A stretch of 37,232 nucleotides of DNA, taken from positions 1 through 37,232 of the forward strand of contig JADLCX010000052.1 in NCBI GenBank assembly GCA_020846975.1, read 5' to 3'. Made by a program: the position numbers and the translations under genes. The DNA is from Phycisphaerales bacterium (GTDB taxonomy: Bacteria > Planctomycetota > Phycisphaerae > Phycisphaerales > UBA1924). Shown here piece after piece: positions 1-8,222 of this stretch. Position 1 is the first letter of the stretch. Every line of letters starts with the position of its first letter. The notes under the pieces are model-generated. The model saw only the letters and a list, made by a program, of their open reading frames with translations. It did not search any database and was not told where the DNA came from.

Positions 1-1628
1 ACATCATCGTCGAGTGCAAGAAGGCCAAGCGCAAGGACGGGCTGGAGCAACTCAAGAGTTACTGCAACGCCGAGGGGGCCCCGATCGGCCTGTGGACCAA
101 CGGGTCATCGACGATCGGCCTGCACCGCGAGGACCCCAATCTCTTCCGCGAACTCCCCGACCTGCCCACCGCGCGGCAGACGCTGGCGGACATGCTCAAC
201 CAGCCGTGGACCATTGATGATCTCGAACGCGAGAACATCCTGGTCGTCGAGCGGACGAGCCTCAAGGACGTGATCCTCAACATGGAGGACCTGGTCCTCG
301 CCAACGCGGGCGTCGATGCCTTCGAGGAAGTCTTCAAGCTCATCTACGCCAAACTCTTTGACGAGGCCCGGGCGGCGCGGGCCAAGAAGGGGCAGCGGAA
401 CCTCGACTTCCGCGTCGGCGGGCGCACCGCCAAGGAGTTTTACGACGTCGTCACCGCCCTCTTCGAGAAGGCGACGGCCGAGTGGCCGGGCGTCTTCTCC
501 CCCGGCGAGCGGATCATGCTCGAAGCCGACCACCTCAAGGTCTGCGGCTCGGCGCTGGAGCGGGTGAAACTGTTCAACTCGAACCTCTCGGTCATCGACG
601 AGGCGTTCGAGTACCTCTCCATCAAGGCCAGCAAGGGAGAAAAGGGCCAGTACTTCACGCCCCGGCACGTCATCGACATGTGCGTGAAGATGCTCAATCC
701 GACCACCGAGGAGTACGTCATCGACACCGCGGCGGGGTCGTGCGGCTTCACCGTCCACGCCATCTTCCACGTCTGGGGCGATGTCTTCACGGCCAAGGGG
801 CCCAACCAGTGGCAGGCCAACTACGCGGGAACCCACGTCTACGGGATCGACTTCGACCCGCGCAGCGTCAAGATCGCCAAGGCCCTCAACACCATCGCGG
901 GGGACGGCAAGACCAACGTCTACCGGGCCAACACGCTCGACACGAAGATGTGGTCCGACGACACGCGAGCCGGGCTGCGGCCCCGCCTGCGGGCGTTCAA
1001 GGATGCCGATGAGAACCGCCGCAACGAGCAGCGCTTCCAGTTCTTCGACTTTGATGTGCTCCTGACCAACCCGCCCTTCGCGGGGGACATCAAGGATGCC
1101 CGCATCCTCAACGAGTACGACCTGGCGAAGAAGGGGAACGGCCGGGCCGAGAAGGCCGTCGGCCGCGACATCCTCTTCATCGAACGGAATCTCCAGTTCC
1201 TGCGCCCCGGCGGGCGGGCGGCGATCGTGCTGCCCCAGGGCCGCTTCAACAACTCGGGGGATGAGACGATCCGCAAGTGGATCGCCGAGCGTGCCCGGAT
1301 TCTGGCGGTGGTCGGGCTGCACGGCAACACGTTCAAGCCGCACACGGGGACCAAGACCAGCGTGCTCTTCATCCAGACGTGGAACGACGACAAGAAGGCC
1401 GGCCCGCTGAACCCGAAGGAGGACGATTACCCGGTGTTTTTGGCGACGAGCGAGAAGCCGGGGAAGGACAACAGCGGGGACTACGTCTACGTGTACGACG
1501 AGAAGAACGCGCCCAAACTCGACGCCCACAACCACATGATCGTGGACCACGATCTGGATGAGATCGCGGGGGAGTTCGTGGCGTGGGGGAGGAAACAGGG
1601 TTTGGCCTTCTGCACGGAGGCCGAGTAA
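1..1628 (+). CDS. Nuclease-N6-adenine DNA methyltransferase fusion (type I/IIG-like RM), 5' partial
   Basis: The reading frame is open from the left edge (first full codon at base 3), so the true start lies outside the window. The visible 541 residues start with I-I-V-E-C-K-K and, after about 20 residues, Q-L-K-S-Y and L-W-T-N-G. This matches the end of a HsdR-N-type PD-(D/E)XK nuclease domain. An HsdM-like methyltransferase follows, with SAM-binding motif I D-T-A-A-G-S-C-G-F from residue 241 and catalytic N-P-P-F at 356-359. From family knowledge it should methylate adenine at sites chosen by the adjacent specificity subunit, and the fused nuclease would cut unmodified DNA. No helicase domain is visible. 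This architecture resembles type IIB/IIG (BcgI-like) enzymes more than classical type I. A modification-only protein with a dead nuclease cannot be excluded, because the start of the nuclease is missing. Confidence 0.88.
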   Translation, partial: IIVECKKAKRKDGLEQLKSYCNAEGAPIGLWTNGSSTIGLHREDPNLFRELPDLPTARQTLADMLNQPWTIDDLERENILVVERTSLKDVILNMEDLVLANAGVDAFEEVFKLIYAKLFDEARAARAKKGQRNLDFRVGGRTAKEFYDVVTALFEKATAEWPGVFSPGERIMLEADHLKVCGSALERVKLFNSNLSVIDEAFEYLSIKASKGEKGQYFTPRHVIDMCVKMLNPTTEEYVIDTAAGSCGFTVHAIFHVWGDVFTAKGPNQWQANYAGTHVYGIDFDPRSVKIAKALNTIAGDGKTNVYRANTLDTKMWSDDTRAGLRPRLRAFKDADENRRNEQRFQFFDFDVLLTNPPFAGDIKDARILNEYDLAKKGNGRAEKAVGRDILFIERNLQFLRPGGRAAIVLPQGRFNNSGDETIRKWIAERARILAVVGLHGNTFKPHTGTKTSVLFIQTWNDDKKAGPLNPKEDDYPVFLATSEKPGKDNSGDYVYVYDEKNAPKLDAHNHMIVDHDLDEIAGEFVAWGRKQGLAFCTEAE

Positions 1629-2984
1629 ATGGCGGTGTGGAGTGTCGTCAAGACCTGCGACATGACGCACGACATCCGCTGGGATGCCGAGCACTACCGC
1701 CCGGAGTATCTTCGACAGGAGCGGCAGGTTCGCAAACTCAGGACCAAGGCGCTCGTTGAGGTGGCGAGCGTCAGCGACGGCAACCACATGAGCATCGCCG
1801 AAGAGTTCGGCGATGAGGGAGTCCGCTACCTGCGCGGACAGGACTTGGCCGACTTCTTCATATCGGATGCGGACCCCATCTACATCCCCGAGAAGCACTA
1901 CGACGGCCTCACGCGTTCGCACATGTTCCCCGGCGATGTGTTGGTCGGTGTCGTCGGCACCATCGGGACCGTCGGGCTTGTTACGAAGCGTCACGGCAAA
2001 CTGACCGGCAACTGCAAACTCGCCATCGTGCGATCAAAGACGCTGCCCGGAGAGTACATCGCGGCGTACTTGGCTTCGCGACTCGGCCAGTACGAGATCA
2101 AGCGGCGCATCCGGGGCGCGGTGCAGATGGGCTTGATCCTGCCTGACCTGAAAGAGATTCCGATTGTCGAGCCGACCAAGCAACAACTTGATCGGGTTGT
2201 CTCCGCAGTGCAAGGGGCGCAGGATGCTCGGCACCGCGCAGCGGAGACCATCGCCGCCGCCGAGGCGCGGCTGATGGCAGCGCTGGGGCTGGACCGCCTC
2301 GACCTCGCGCAAGAAAAGTGCTACACCCGCCGCTTCCGCGACCTTCGGGCCGCCGCCCGCTTCGGGGCCGAGTACTTCATGCCCTGCAAGAAGCGCATCC
2401 TCGATGCGCTCTCGAAGATGCCGCACCAGACCGTCGAGGCCCACGCCCCCGGCATCCGCGACATGTACGACCCCGCGCGGGCCCGCAAGGGAGAGATGGT
2501 CCGCAACTTCGACATCACCGACGCCCTCGAACCCTTTCTCGACGACAGCCGCGAGCCCGAAGCCGCCGTCGAGATGGGCAGCAGCAAGAAACGCTTCCAA
2601 GCGGGCGATGTCGTGGTCAGCCGCCTGCGCTCGTACCTAAAGGAAATCGCCGTCGTCCGCACCTCCGCCGCGCCGCAATCGGTCGGGTCATCCGAGTACA
2701 TCGTGCTCCGCCCGACCGGGAAGGGCCTCTCGCCCGAAACGCTCATGGTCTACCTGCGCTGCCCGCTGGTGCAGACCATCCTCAAGTGGTCGCAGGACGG
2801 CAGCAACCACCCGCGATTCACCGAGGAAGACCTGCTCGCCATCCCCGTGCCCGACAAGGTGCTCTCCGTGCGGAAGCAGATCGACGGCCTCGTGAACAAG
2901 GCCATCGACGCCCGCATCGAGGCCGCGCGGCTGCTGGAACAGGCCAAGAAGACCGTCGAAGACCTGATCGCGGGGAAGCCGTGA
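1629..2984 (+). CDS. hsdS: Restriction-modification specificity subunit (HsdS-like)
   Basis: A 451-residue S subunit with two target-recognition halves, about residues 20-195 and 235-435. Each ends in an alpha-helical conserved region, the first rich in A-A-E-T-I-A-A-A-E-A-R and the last E-A-A-R-L-L-E-Q-A-K-K. The repeats L-R-G-Q-D-L-A near residue 70 and V-V-S-R-L-R-S-Y near 330 are typical TRD strands. It supplies DNA sequence recognition for the methyltransferase/nuclease encoded upstream. The ATG directly follows the upstream TAA with no spacer, and GGAGG lies 9 nt before it, so the two genes are co-translated. The length is normal for a two-TRD HsdS, and no frameshift is visible. The target sequence cannot be predicted by eye. 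Confidence 0.88.
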   Translation: MAVWSVVKTCDMTHDIRWDAEHYRPEYLRQERQVRKLRTKALVEVASVSDGNHMSIAEEFGDEGVRYLRGQDLADFFISDADPIYIPEKHYDGLTRSHMFPGDVLVGVVGTIGTVGLVTKRHGKLTGNCKLAIVRSKTLPGEYIAAYLASRLGQYEIKRRIRGAVQMGLILPDLKEIPIVEPTKQQLDRVVSAVQGAQDARHRAAETIAAAEARLMAALGLDRLDLAQEKCYTRRFRDLRAAARFGAEYFMPCKKRILDALSKMPHQTVEAHAPGIRDMYDPARARKGEMVRNFDITDALEPFLDDSREPEAAVEMGSSKKRFQAGDVVVSRLRSYLKEIAVVRTSAAPQSVGSSEYIVLRPTGKGLSPETLMVYLRCPLVQTILKWSQDGSNHPRFTEEDLLAIPVPDKVLSVRKQIDGLVNKAIDARIEAARLLEQAKKTVEDLIAGKP

Positions 2985-2992
2985 GTCGCTGA

Positions 2993-3015
2993 TGCCGGGG
3001 CTGCCGCCCCCGGCA
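2993..3015. repeat. GC-rich hairpin after hsdS
   Basis: Arms TGCCGGGG and CCCCGGCA are perfectly complementary (8 bp) around a 7-nt loop, starting 8 bp after the hsdS stop codon. No T-tract follows, so it is a poor intrinsic terminator. It may protect the 3' end of the message or be a dispersed palindromic repeat. Confidence 0.6.
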
Positions 3016-3425
3016 CCCCCGCCGAGGCCAAGAACAGAAGGAAGCGCGGCGGCGCCGCTCCCCATGCGCTGGGCGGCTGGGGGGCGCCCCGGGCCACCGC
3101 GGGGGGGCGAGGGGTCACTGACGAACGCCCGCATCCCCTCTGGGGGGAAGAGGCGAGCGGGTCGGTGGCTTGGGCCTTTGGGTTTTCGCCTTGAGCCGGG
3201 CCGGCGATTGAGGCCATCGAGAATTGGCAGGGTCGGAGAGGACTGGACCGTGCCGACTTGATGGGGCCGGCTTTGCGCTTTGGAGTTTGGGCCGGGCGCG
3301 GAGGTGTGTTGGGTGGAAGATCGCCCCCTCCACGGGTGAGGCCAAGAAAACCGGGCCTGGCGGGGCCGCGGGAGGGGATCGGCGGTGGCGAGGTGGCCGA
3401 AGGTCCGGATATGGTCCTTATGCGC

Positions 3426-3677
3426 GCGACCAAATAGGCCATTGGCGCGGCGGCGCTCGCGAGCGCAGCGACCAAAGTCGCGAGCGCGGCCGTTCCGATC
3501 GCGAGCGCAGCGACCAAAGTCGCGAGCGCGGCGACCAAAGTCGCGAGCGCGGCGACCAAAGTCGCGAGCGCGGCGACCAAAGAGGCCAAGTGCGCCACCA
3601 GATAGGCCATCGGCGCCGCCAGTTACGCGAGCGCGGCCGCCAAAGAGGCCATCGGCGCGACCAAACACGCGAGCGCG
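3426..3677. repeat. 21-bp tandem repeat array, 12 units
   Basis: Twelve consecutive 21-bp units lie in perfect register. The core unit GCGACCAAAGTCGCGAGCGC-G is exact at 3468, 3510, 3531 and 3552, and the other units are diverged. Since 21 is a multiple of three, each unit encodes a heptapeptide: A-T-K-V-A-S-A on the plus strand and L-V-A-A-L-A-T on the minus strand. The plus-strand frame has TAG stops in units 1 and 9. The minus-strand frame stays open through the whole array. There are no unique spacers, so it is not a CRISPR. It is either a minisatellite or the decayed remains of a heptad-repeat coding region. Confidence 0.9.
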
Positions 3678-3681
3678 GCGG

Positions 3682-3790
3682 GGAAAACAGCGAACATCGA
3701 ACAACGAGCAGCGAACAGCCGGAGCACAGCCGCCGTGACGGTTGCCTTTTCCGGCTGTTCGTTGTTCGCTTTTCGTTGTTCGTTGTTGCC
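3682..3790. repeat. Inverted arrays of GAACAAC-type heptanucleotides
   Basis: The left arm (about 3689-3723) is built of 7-bp steps GCGAACA / TCGAACA / ACGAGCA / GCGAACA. The right arm (about 3749-3790) carries the complementary TGTTCGT / TGTTCGC / TTTTCGT / TGTTCGT. The innermost parts, CGAACAGCCGG and CCGGCTGTTCG, pair perfectly around a roughly 28-nt loop, which would form a long imperfect hairpin ahead of mnmA. The block directly follows the 21-bp array. The 13-mer GCGAACAGCCGGA occurs again, in reverse orientation, inside the carboxylase gene at 16237-16249. Confidence 0.75.
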
Positions 3791-3827
3791 ATCCGTCTTC
3801 AACACGAGCCGAACTACGATTCCCCCG

Positions 3828-5156
3828 ATGGCCTTCCGCAAGCCCAAGGTCCTGGTCGCCATGTCGGGCGGTGTCGATTCCTCCGTCGCCGCCGCGCTGC
3901 TGGTGCGCGAGGGGTACGAGGTGGTCGGGTGTTTCATGCGCCTGGGCTCGCCGGGTGAGGAGCTGGACTCGCTGGTCGAGTTCGACGATCGGGCCCTGGC
4001 CTGCAACCCCGCGAGGATCAAGATCGGGCACCAGGGGTGCTGCTCGATCAACGATGCGGCGGATGCGCGGCTGGTGGCGGCCGAGCTGGGTGTGCCGTTC
4101 TACGTGTGCAACTTCAAGAAGGATTTCGGGCGGATCATCGACCACTTCGTGGATGAGTACGCCGCGGGAAGGACGCCCAACCCCTGCGTGCGCTGCAACG
4201 ACTGGCTGAAGTTCGGCAAGCTGCACGAGTACGCGCGGGCGATCGGGGCGGAGTTCGTCGCCAGCGGGCACTACGCGCGCGTGGTTTCGACGGGGGGTGG
4301 GGGGGGTGTGGGCGGCGGGATGTCGGGCGTGAAGGCCGCGGGTGCGGGACATCCGCCCTCCGACATCCGCGCCGCGACGTTCGCCCTCCTCCGCGGCCTG
4401 GACCACGGCAAGGACCAGAGCTACGTGCTCTTCGGCGTCCCCCGCTCGCAGTTGTCGCACATGCTCCTGCCCATCGGCGGGTTCGAGAAGTCGCGGGTGC
4501 GGGAGATGGCGCTGGAGTTCGGGCTGCCGACGTTCGACAAGCCGGATTCGCAGGAGATCTGCTTCGTCCCCGACAACGACTACGCGGGGCTGGTGGAGCG
4601 GCGGCGGCCGGAGCTGGCGGGCTCTGCGCGCGGAGGGAGCGGGACGATTGTCGATTCGGAGGGGCGGGTGCTCGGGAGGCACGGGGGGCAGCACAGGTTC
4701 ACCATCGGACAGCGCAAGGGGCTGGGGATCGGGGGAGTCACGGCGGATGGGAGGGGGGTGCCGTTGTTCGTGCTGAGCAAGGATGCGGCCACGAACACGG
4801 TGATGGTCGGCCCGCGCGAGAAGCTGATGGCGCGGTCGTGCGTGGCGGGCGAGGCGAACTGGCTGGTGGCCCCCCCCGAGCCGGCGCCGGGCGCCTGGCG
4901 AGCGTGCTGGGCGAAGTATCGGTACAACACGGCGGCGGTACGGGCGCGGGTGAGGGTTGTGGGTGCCGAAGAGGGCGCGTCGGCCCGGGGGGGCGACACA
5001 CCGGGAGTGACCCCGTCGGGCCGCACGGGCCGGTTCGAGGTGGTGTTCGATGAGCCGCAGCAGGCCGTCGCGCCGGGGCAGGCGGTGGCGCTGTACGACG
5101 ATGCGGATCCGGAGGTGGTGATGGGGGGCGGGTGGATCAGCGCGGTTCAGATGTGA
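3828..5156 (+). CDS. mnmA: tRNA-specific 2-thiouridylase MnmA
   Basis: This ATP-dependent enzyme puts the sulfur on U34 of tRNA Lys, Glu and Gln. The 442-residue product has the PP-loop S-G-G-V-D-S-S at residues 13-19, the catalytic cysteine in N-P-C-V-R-C (Cys120) and the second cysteine in Q-E-I-C-F-V-P (Cys245). The tRNA-binding G-Q-R-K-G-L-G-I-G and a C-terminal beta-barrel follow. The frame is open further upstream into repeat DNA, but the ATG at 3828 precedes the PP-loop at the usual distance. A glycine-rich low-complexity insert (about residues 156-178) sits after the G-H-Y-A-R motif, where other family members have a short loop. The gene stands alone and converges with the methyltransferase gene 12 bp away. 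Confidence 0.93.
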   Translation: MAFRKPKVLVAMSGGVDSSVAAALLVREGYEVVGCFMRLGSPGEELDSLVEFDDRALACNPARIKIGHQGCCSINDAADARLVAAELGVPFYVCNFKKDFGRIIDHFVDEYAAGRTPNPCVRCNDWLKFGKLHEYARAIGAEFVASGHYARVVSTGGGGGVGGGMSGVKAAGAGHPPSDIRAATFALLRGLDHGKDQSYVLFGVPRSQLSHMLLPIGGFEKSRVREMALEFGLPTFDKPDSQEICFVPDNDYAGLVERRRPELAGSARGGSGTIVDSEGRVLGRHGGQHRFTIGQRKGLGIGGVTADGRGVPLFVLSKDAATNTVMVGPREKLMARSCVAGEANWLVAPPEPAPGAWRACWAKYRYNTAAVRARVRVVGAEEGASARGGDTPGVTPSGRTGRFEVVFDEPQQAVAPGQAVALYDDADPEVVMGGGWISAVQM

Positions 5157-5168
5157 GCCGCAGCGAGG

Positions 5169-5966
5169 TCAGGTCTTCTTCATGATGAACAGGTAGTTGA
5201 AGCCGCGGAGGAAGAAGTTGCCCTCCTCGGCGGCCTTGTGCCAGTTGCCGCGGGCGAGCTTCTGGTTCTGGCGGACCACGGCGATGATGTCGATGGGCCG
5301 GAAGCCCTGCTTCTGCATGAGGTTGAAGAGCTCGAAGCCGATGGGCATGAAGGTGCCCGAGCCTTCCCCGGGCGCGCCCTTGCGCTTGCGCCAGGAGTCG
5401 CTGACGTACAGGCCCATGTAGCGGCGGGGCTTGAGCACCCGGTGGATCTCGGCGATCACCTGCTTCATGGCGTCGTAATAGGCGCGGCCGGAGTCGGGTG
5501 CATCCGGCGCGGCATCGAGTTTGCCGATGCAGTTTGGGTCATCGGAGTAGTCGATGTGCGTGGAATACGGCGGATCGATGAAGACGAAGTCGGCCTTGGC
5601 ATCTTCGAGCGGGAGTTTGCGGGCATCAGCGCGGATGATGCCCTCGCGCGTCGGGGCGAGGTCGTAGCCCAGCGCGCGGCGGCCGAGATCGCGGGCCACA
5701 TCCAAGGTTGTTCCGCTGCCGACCATGGGGTCGATGACCATGTCCTTCTCGCGCGTGTACCGCTGGAGGAGTTGCCAGATGACCCACGCGGGGGTCGCGC
5801 CGGCGTAGTCCTGTGTGCTCTGGCGCTGGGCCGCGGTGATGTTGGGCGAGTCGTAGGTCTGGCTGGGGTATTCCCAGAGGGTGGTCGTGAAGACCCGCAG
5901 CGGCGGAGGCTTGCGCGGGCGGTGCGGGGTTTTGCGGGGGCCGGGGCGGGGGGCGGGCGTTCGCAC
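5169..5966 (-). CDS. DNA methyltransferase (N4-cytosine/N6-adenine, D12/N4_N6 class)
   Basis: A 265-residue protein with SAM-binding motif D-P-M-V-G-S-G-T-T at 79-87 and catalytic D-P-P-Y at 131-134, in the order of the N4/N6 (beta-class-like) DNA methylases. A late L-K-P-R-R-Y-M-G-L-Y-V-S-D segment resembles the motif after the active site. The chosen start is the GTG at 5966, 8 bp after the nrnA stop and preceded by GAGGACC. The frame is open further upstream but there overlaps nrnA. No restriction gene is adjacent, so it is probably an orphan methylase or a DNA-modification factor co-transcribed with ribF and nrnA. Action on RNA or another substrate is possible, because this subfamily is not well characterised. 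Confidence 0.8.
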   Translation of the reverse strand: MRTPAPRPGPRKTPHRPRKPPPLRVFTTTLWEYPSQTYDSPNITAAQRQSTQDYAGATPAWVIWQLLQRYTREKDMVIDPMVGSGTTLDVARDLGRRALGYDLAPTREGIIRADARKLPLEDAKADFVFIDPPYSTHIDYSDDPNCIGKLDAAPDAPDSGRAYYDAMKQVIAEIHRVLKPRRYMGLYVSDSWRKRKGAPGEGSGTFMPIGFELFNLMQKQGFRPIDIIAVVRQNQKLARGNWHKAAEEGNFFLRGFNYLFIMKKT

Positions 5967-5974
5967 GGTGGTCC

Positions 5975-7033
5975 TCAACGGGCGGCGTTCAACAGTTGCT
6001 TCTGTGCATCGTCGAGGCTCAAACGCACCTTCGCCCCCGCGGCGTGGTAGTGGCCGCCGCCGCCGAGTTTCTTGGTCAGGGTGCCGGCATCCAGCGCGGC
6101 CGGGCCGGGCTTGGAGCGGATGCTGATCTTGGTCAAGGGGGCTTCGCCGGGGGCCACATCCGCCTCGGTGAGGATCGCGCTGGCGCCGACCTCGGCGACA
6201 CTGAGCACCATGTCGGCGAAACCGCCGGTGTCGTTGCGGTCGGCCTCGCACTCATCGAAATCCCTGAGCGTGAGGCGCGAGATGGCGAGCTTGCCGCTCT
6301 CGGAGCCGATATCGAAGAGTTGAACCGATGAGAGCGCGCGGCCGAGGAGCCGCCAGCGGCTGATCGTGTCCTGCTGCTCGATCAGGCGGTAGAGGCGGGT
6401 GTGATCGACGCCCGCCTCGATCAGGTCGGCCGCGAGGCGGAGCGTGCCGGGGTTGACGGAGTTGAAGCGGAACCAGCCCGTGTCGGTCGCCAGGCCGAGG
6501 AACAGGGGTTCGGCGATCTCGCGCGGGAGCGTGGCCGGGCTGCCCTTGTTGAGCAGGGCGCAGCAGACCGGGGCGAGAACCTCGGTGCACGAGGCCGCGC
6601 CGGTCTTGACCAGGCGGTGCGCGGCGATCTCGGCATCGCCGTGGGTGTGGTGGTCGATGATGACGGCGCTCGCCGCCCGGCCTTCGAGCCACGAACGCAT
6701 CTCCGCCACCTGCTGCCACGAGCCCGTGTCCACGATGGCGACGACATCCGGTGAGGGCGCCGTCCACGGGCGCCCGTCGCCGGGCGTGGTGGGCTTCATG
6801 GGCGCGAACTCGCGCCGGGGCGTGGATCCCGCGAGTTCATCCAGCCACTTGGGGTTCGGGCCGATGTACCAGACTTCGACATCGATGCGGCACAGCGACA
6901 GCGCGCGGGCCAGCGCGAGGGTCGACCCGACGGCGTCGCCATCGGGCTTGGCGTGCGTGAGCACGACGGCCGAGCGGGCCCTGCGCAGGGTTGCGGCGAT
7001 CTCGGCCGCGGAACTGGTGGAGTCGTACTTCAT
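5975..7033 (-). CDS. nrnA: DHH-family phosphoesterase, NrnA-like (nanoRNase/pAp phosphatase)
   Basis: A 352-residue DHH/DHHA1 protein. The first metal motif H-A-K-P-D-G-D-A-V-G-S is at 27-37, a V-D-T-G-S aspartate at about 101, the D-H-H signature at 127-129, and the substrate-binding G-G-G-G-H near residue 330 in the DHHA1 domain. The family degrades 2-5-nt RNA remnants and, in many members, dephosphorylates 3'-phosphoadenosine 5'-phosphate. Size and motif order fit NrnA. It starts 24 bp after ribF and ends 8 bp before the methyltransferase, indicating one operon. nrnA and ribF also occur close together in the rbfA-truB-ribF neighbourhood of other bacteria. Confidence 0.9.
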   Translation of the reverse strand: MKYDSTSSAAEIAATLRRARSAVVLTHAKPDGDAVGSTLALARALSLCRIDVEVWYIGPNPKWLDELAGSTPRREFAPMKPTTPGDGRPWTAPSPDVVAIVDTGSWQQVAEMRSWLEGRAASAVIIDHHTHGDAEIAAHRLVKTGAASCTEVLAPVCCALLNKGSPATLPREIAEPLFLGLATDTGWFRFNSVNPGTLRLAADLIEAGVDHTRLYRLIEQQDTISRWRLLGRALSSVQLFDIGSESGKLAISRLTLRDFDECEADRNDTGGFADMVLSVAEVGASAILTEADVAPGEAPLTKISIRSKPGPAALDAGTLTKKLGGGGHYHAAGAKVRLSLDDAQKQLLNAAR

Positions 7034-7057
7034 CGTGCGGTGCGGATCGTACCGGGT

Positions 7058-8062
7058 TCATGCCGTCGATGCGTGCGGTGGGGTCGCGGTCAGCGCGTGC
7101 GCGGCCTCGCAGTCGCGATGGATCTGCTCGATGAGGGCGGGCAGCCCGTCGTACCTGACCTGATCGCGGATCCAGCGGTGGAACTCGAGGTCGAGCGGCC
7201 AGTCGTACTCGGGGAGCGGGGAGAGGATGGCGGGGTGAGCGGCAGAGGGGGTGTCGGGGTGGGGAGCAGCCAGCAGAAGAGCCTCGACGGTGCGGGGGCG
7301 GTCGCCAAAGGTGGGCTTGGTGCCGACGCTGATCGCGGCGGTGAACGAACGGCCATCGGCGAGCCTGGCGAGCCCCGCGTAGACGCCATCGGCGGGAGCC
7401 AGGCACGGCGAGTCGAGGTTGGCGGTGGGAAAGCCGATTGTGCGGCCGCGTTGATCGCCGCGGACGATGCGGCCGCGCATCGTGTAAGGATGGCCGAGAA
7501 CCCGGGCGGCATCATCGACCCGCCCGTTGGAGAGCAGCCAGCGGACGATCGTGCTCCGGGCCGGGACGATGGTGTGGTCGTTGAGGGTCACCGAGACGGG
7601 GTTGACCACCTCCACCTTGAAGCCGAGTGTTCCACCCAGCGCGGCGAGGGTGTGGACATCGCCGGCGCGGCCCCTGCCGAAGCGGAAGTCGGGCCCTTCG
7701 ACGATCCCGGCGACGCGGTGTTGCTTCAGGATCTCGCGGACAAACTGCTCCGGCGACTCGCCGAGAAGCGCGGGGGTGGGTTCGAGACGGAGCACCTGGT
7801 TGGCCCCGGATCGAACGAGCAGGTCTCGCTTCTGCTCGAAGGTGGTCAGCCGTGCCGGGGCCTGGCTGGGGCGGAGCGCTTCGATGGGGTTGGGGTCGAA
7901 GACCAGGGCGGCGACCGAGGCGTCATGCTCTCCCGCCAGTTCGCGGGCTCGATCGACCAGGGCCTGGTGGCCGCGATGGACGCCGTCGAACGTGCCGATC
8001 GTGACGATGTGCCGGGCGTTCGGACCGGCGGGCTGCGTCGTATGGGTGTTCGGGGCGGTCAT
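7058..8062 (-). CDS. ribF: Bifunctional riboflavin kinase / FAD synthetase RibF
   Basis: Converts riboflavin to FMN and then FAD. The N-terminal adenylyltransferase domain has G-T-F-D-G-V-H-R-G-H at 23-32 and a P-D-F-R-F-G-R-G-R-A-G-D motif near 130. The C-terminal kinase domain has G-F-P-T-A-N-L near residue 215. The length (334 aa) is normal. The ATG at 8062 is the first ATG in frame and sits 17 residues before the nucleotide-binding strand. An upstream GTG at 8137 would add 25 low-complexity residues and is less likely. It is the first gene of the minus-strand ribF-nrnA-methyltransferase unit and is divergent from putA. Confidence 0.93.
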   Translation of the reverse strand: MTAPNTHTTQPAGPNARHIVTIGTFDGVHRGHQALVDRARELAGEHDASVAALVFDPNPIEALRPSQAPARLTTFEQKRDLLVRSGANQVLRLEPTPALLGESPEQFVREILKQHRVAGIVEGPDFRFGRGRAGDVHTLAALGGTLGFKVEVVNPVSVTLNDHTIVPARSTIVRWLLSNGRVDDAARVLGHPYTMRGRIVRGDQRGRTIGFPTANLDSPCLAPADGVYAGLARLADGRSFTAAISVGTKPTFGDRPRTVEALLLAAPHPDTPSAAHPAILSPLPEYDWPLDLEFHRWIRDQVRYDGLPALIEQIHRDCEAAHALTATPPHASTA

Positions 8063-8222
8063 GGGGGCGAGCGTGCGCGAGGATTCAGCGGGGGTCCGTG
8101 TCGATGGCCGCGGGGTTCCATACACTAGCGAAGCCACGGGCCGGAGGCCTGTGATCAGCGCGAAACAGCGGGCGTTACGCCCGAATCAACCGTCGGCCGA
8201 CGGCCGACGCCACGGAGCCAGC

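Larger units (their letters stand above)
2985..3827. other. 843-bp region without a supportable gene
   Basis: This is the longest non-genic stretch of the window. It begins with a GC hairpin just after the specificity subunit. About 400 bp of GC-rich sequence with no recognisable protein in any frame follows, then the 21-bp tandem array (3426-3677) and heptanucleotide repeats (3682-3790). Several frames are open only because stop codons are rare in this base composition. I see no RNA gene and no credible promoter for mnmA here. Confidence 0.6.

Noticed and set aside
105..1994. Long minus-strand frame opposite the methyltransferase fusion
   Set aside because: No motifs, composition of a shadow, and it crosses the boundary of two real genes.
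3426..3677. CRISPR array
   Set aside because: Units are contiguous 21-mers without unique spacers, and no cas genes are nearby.
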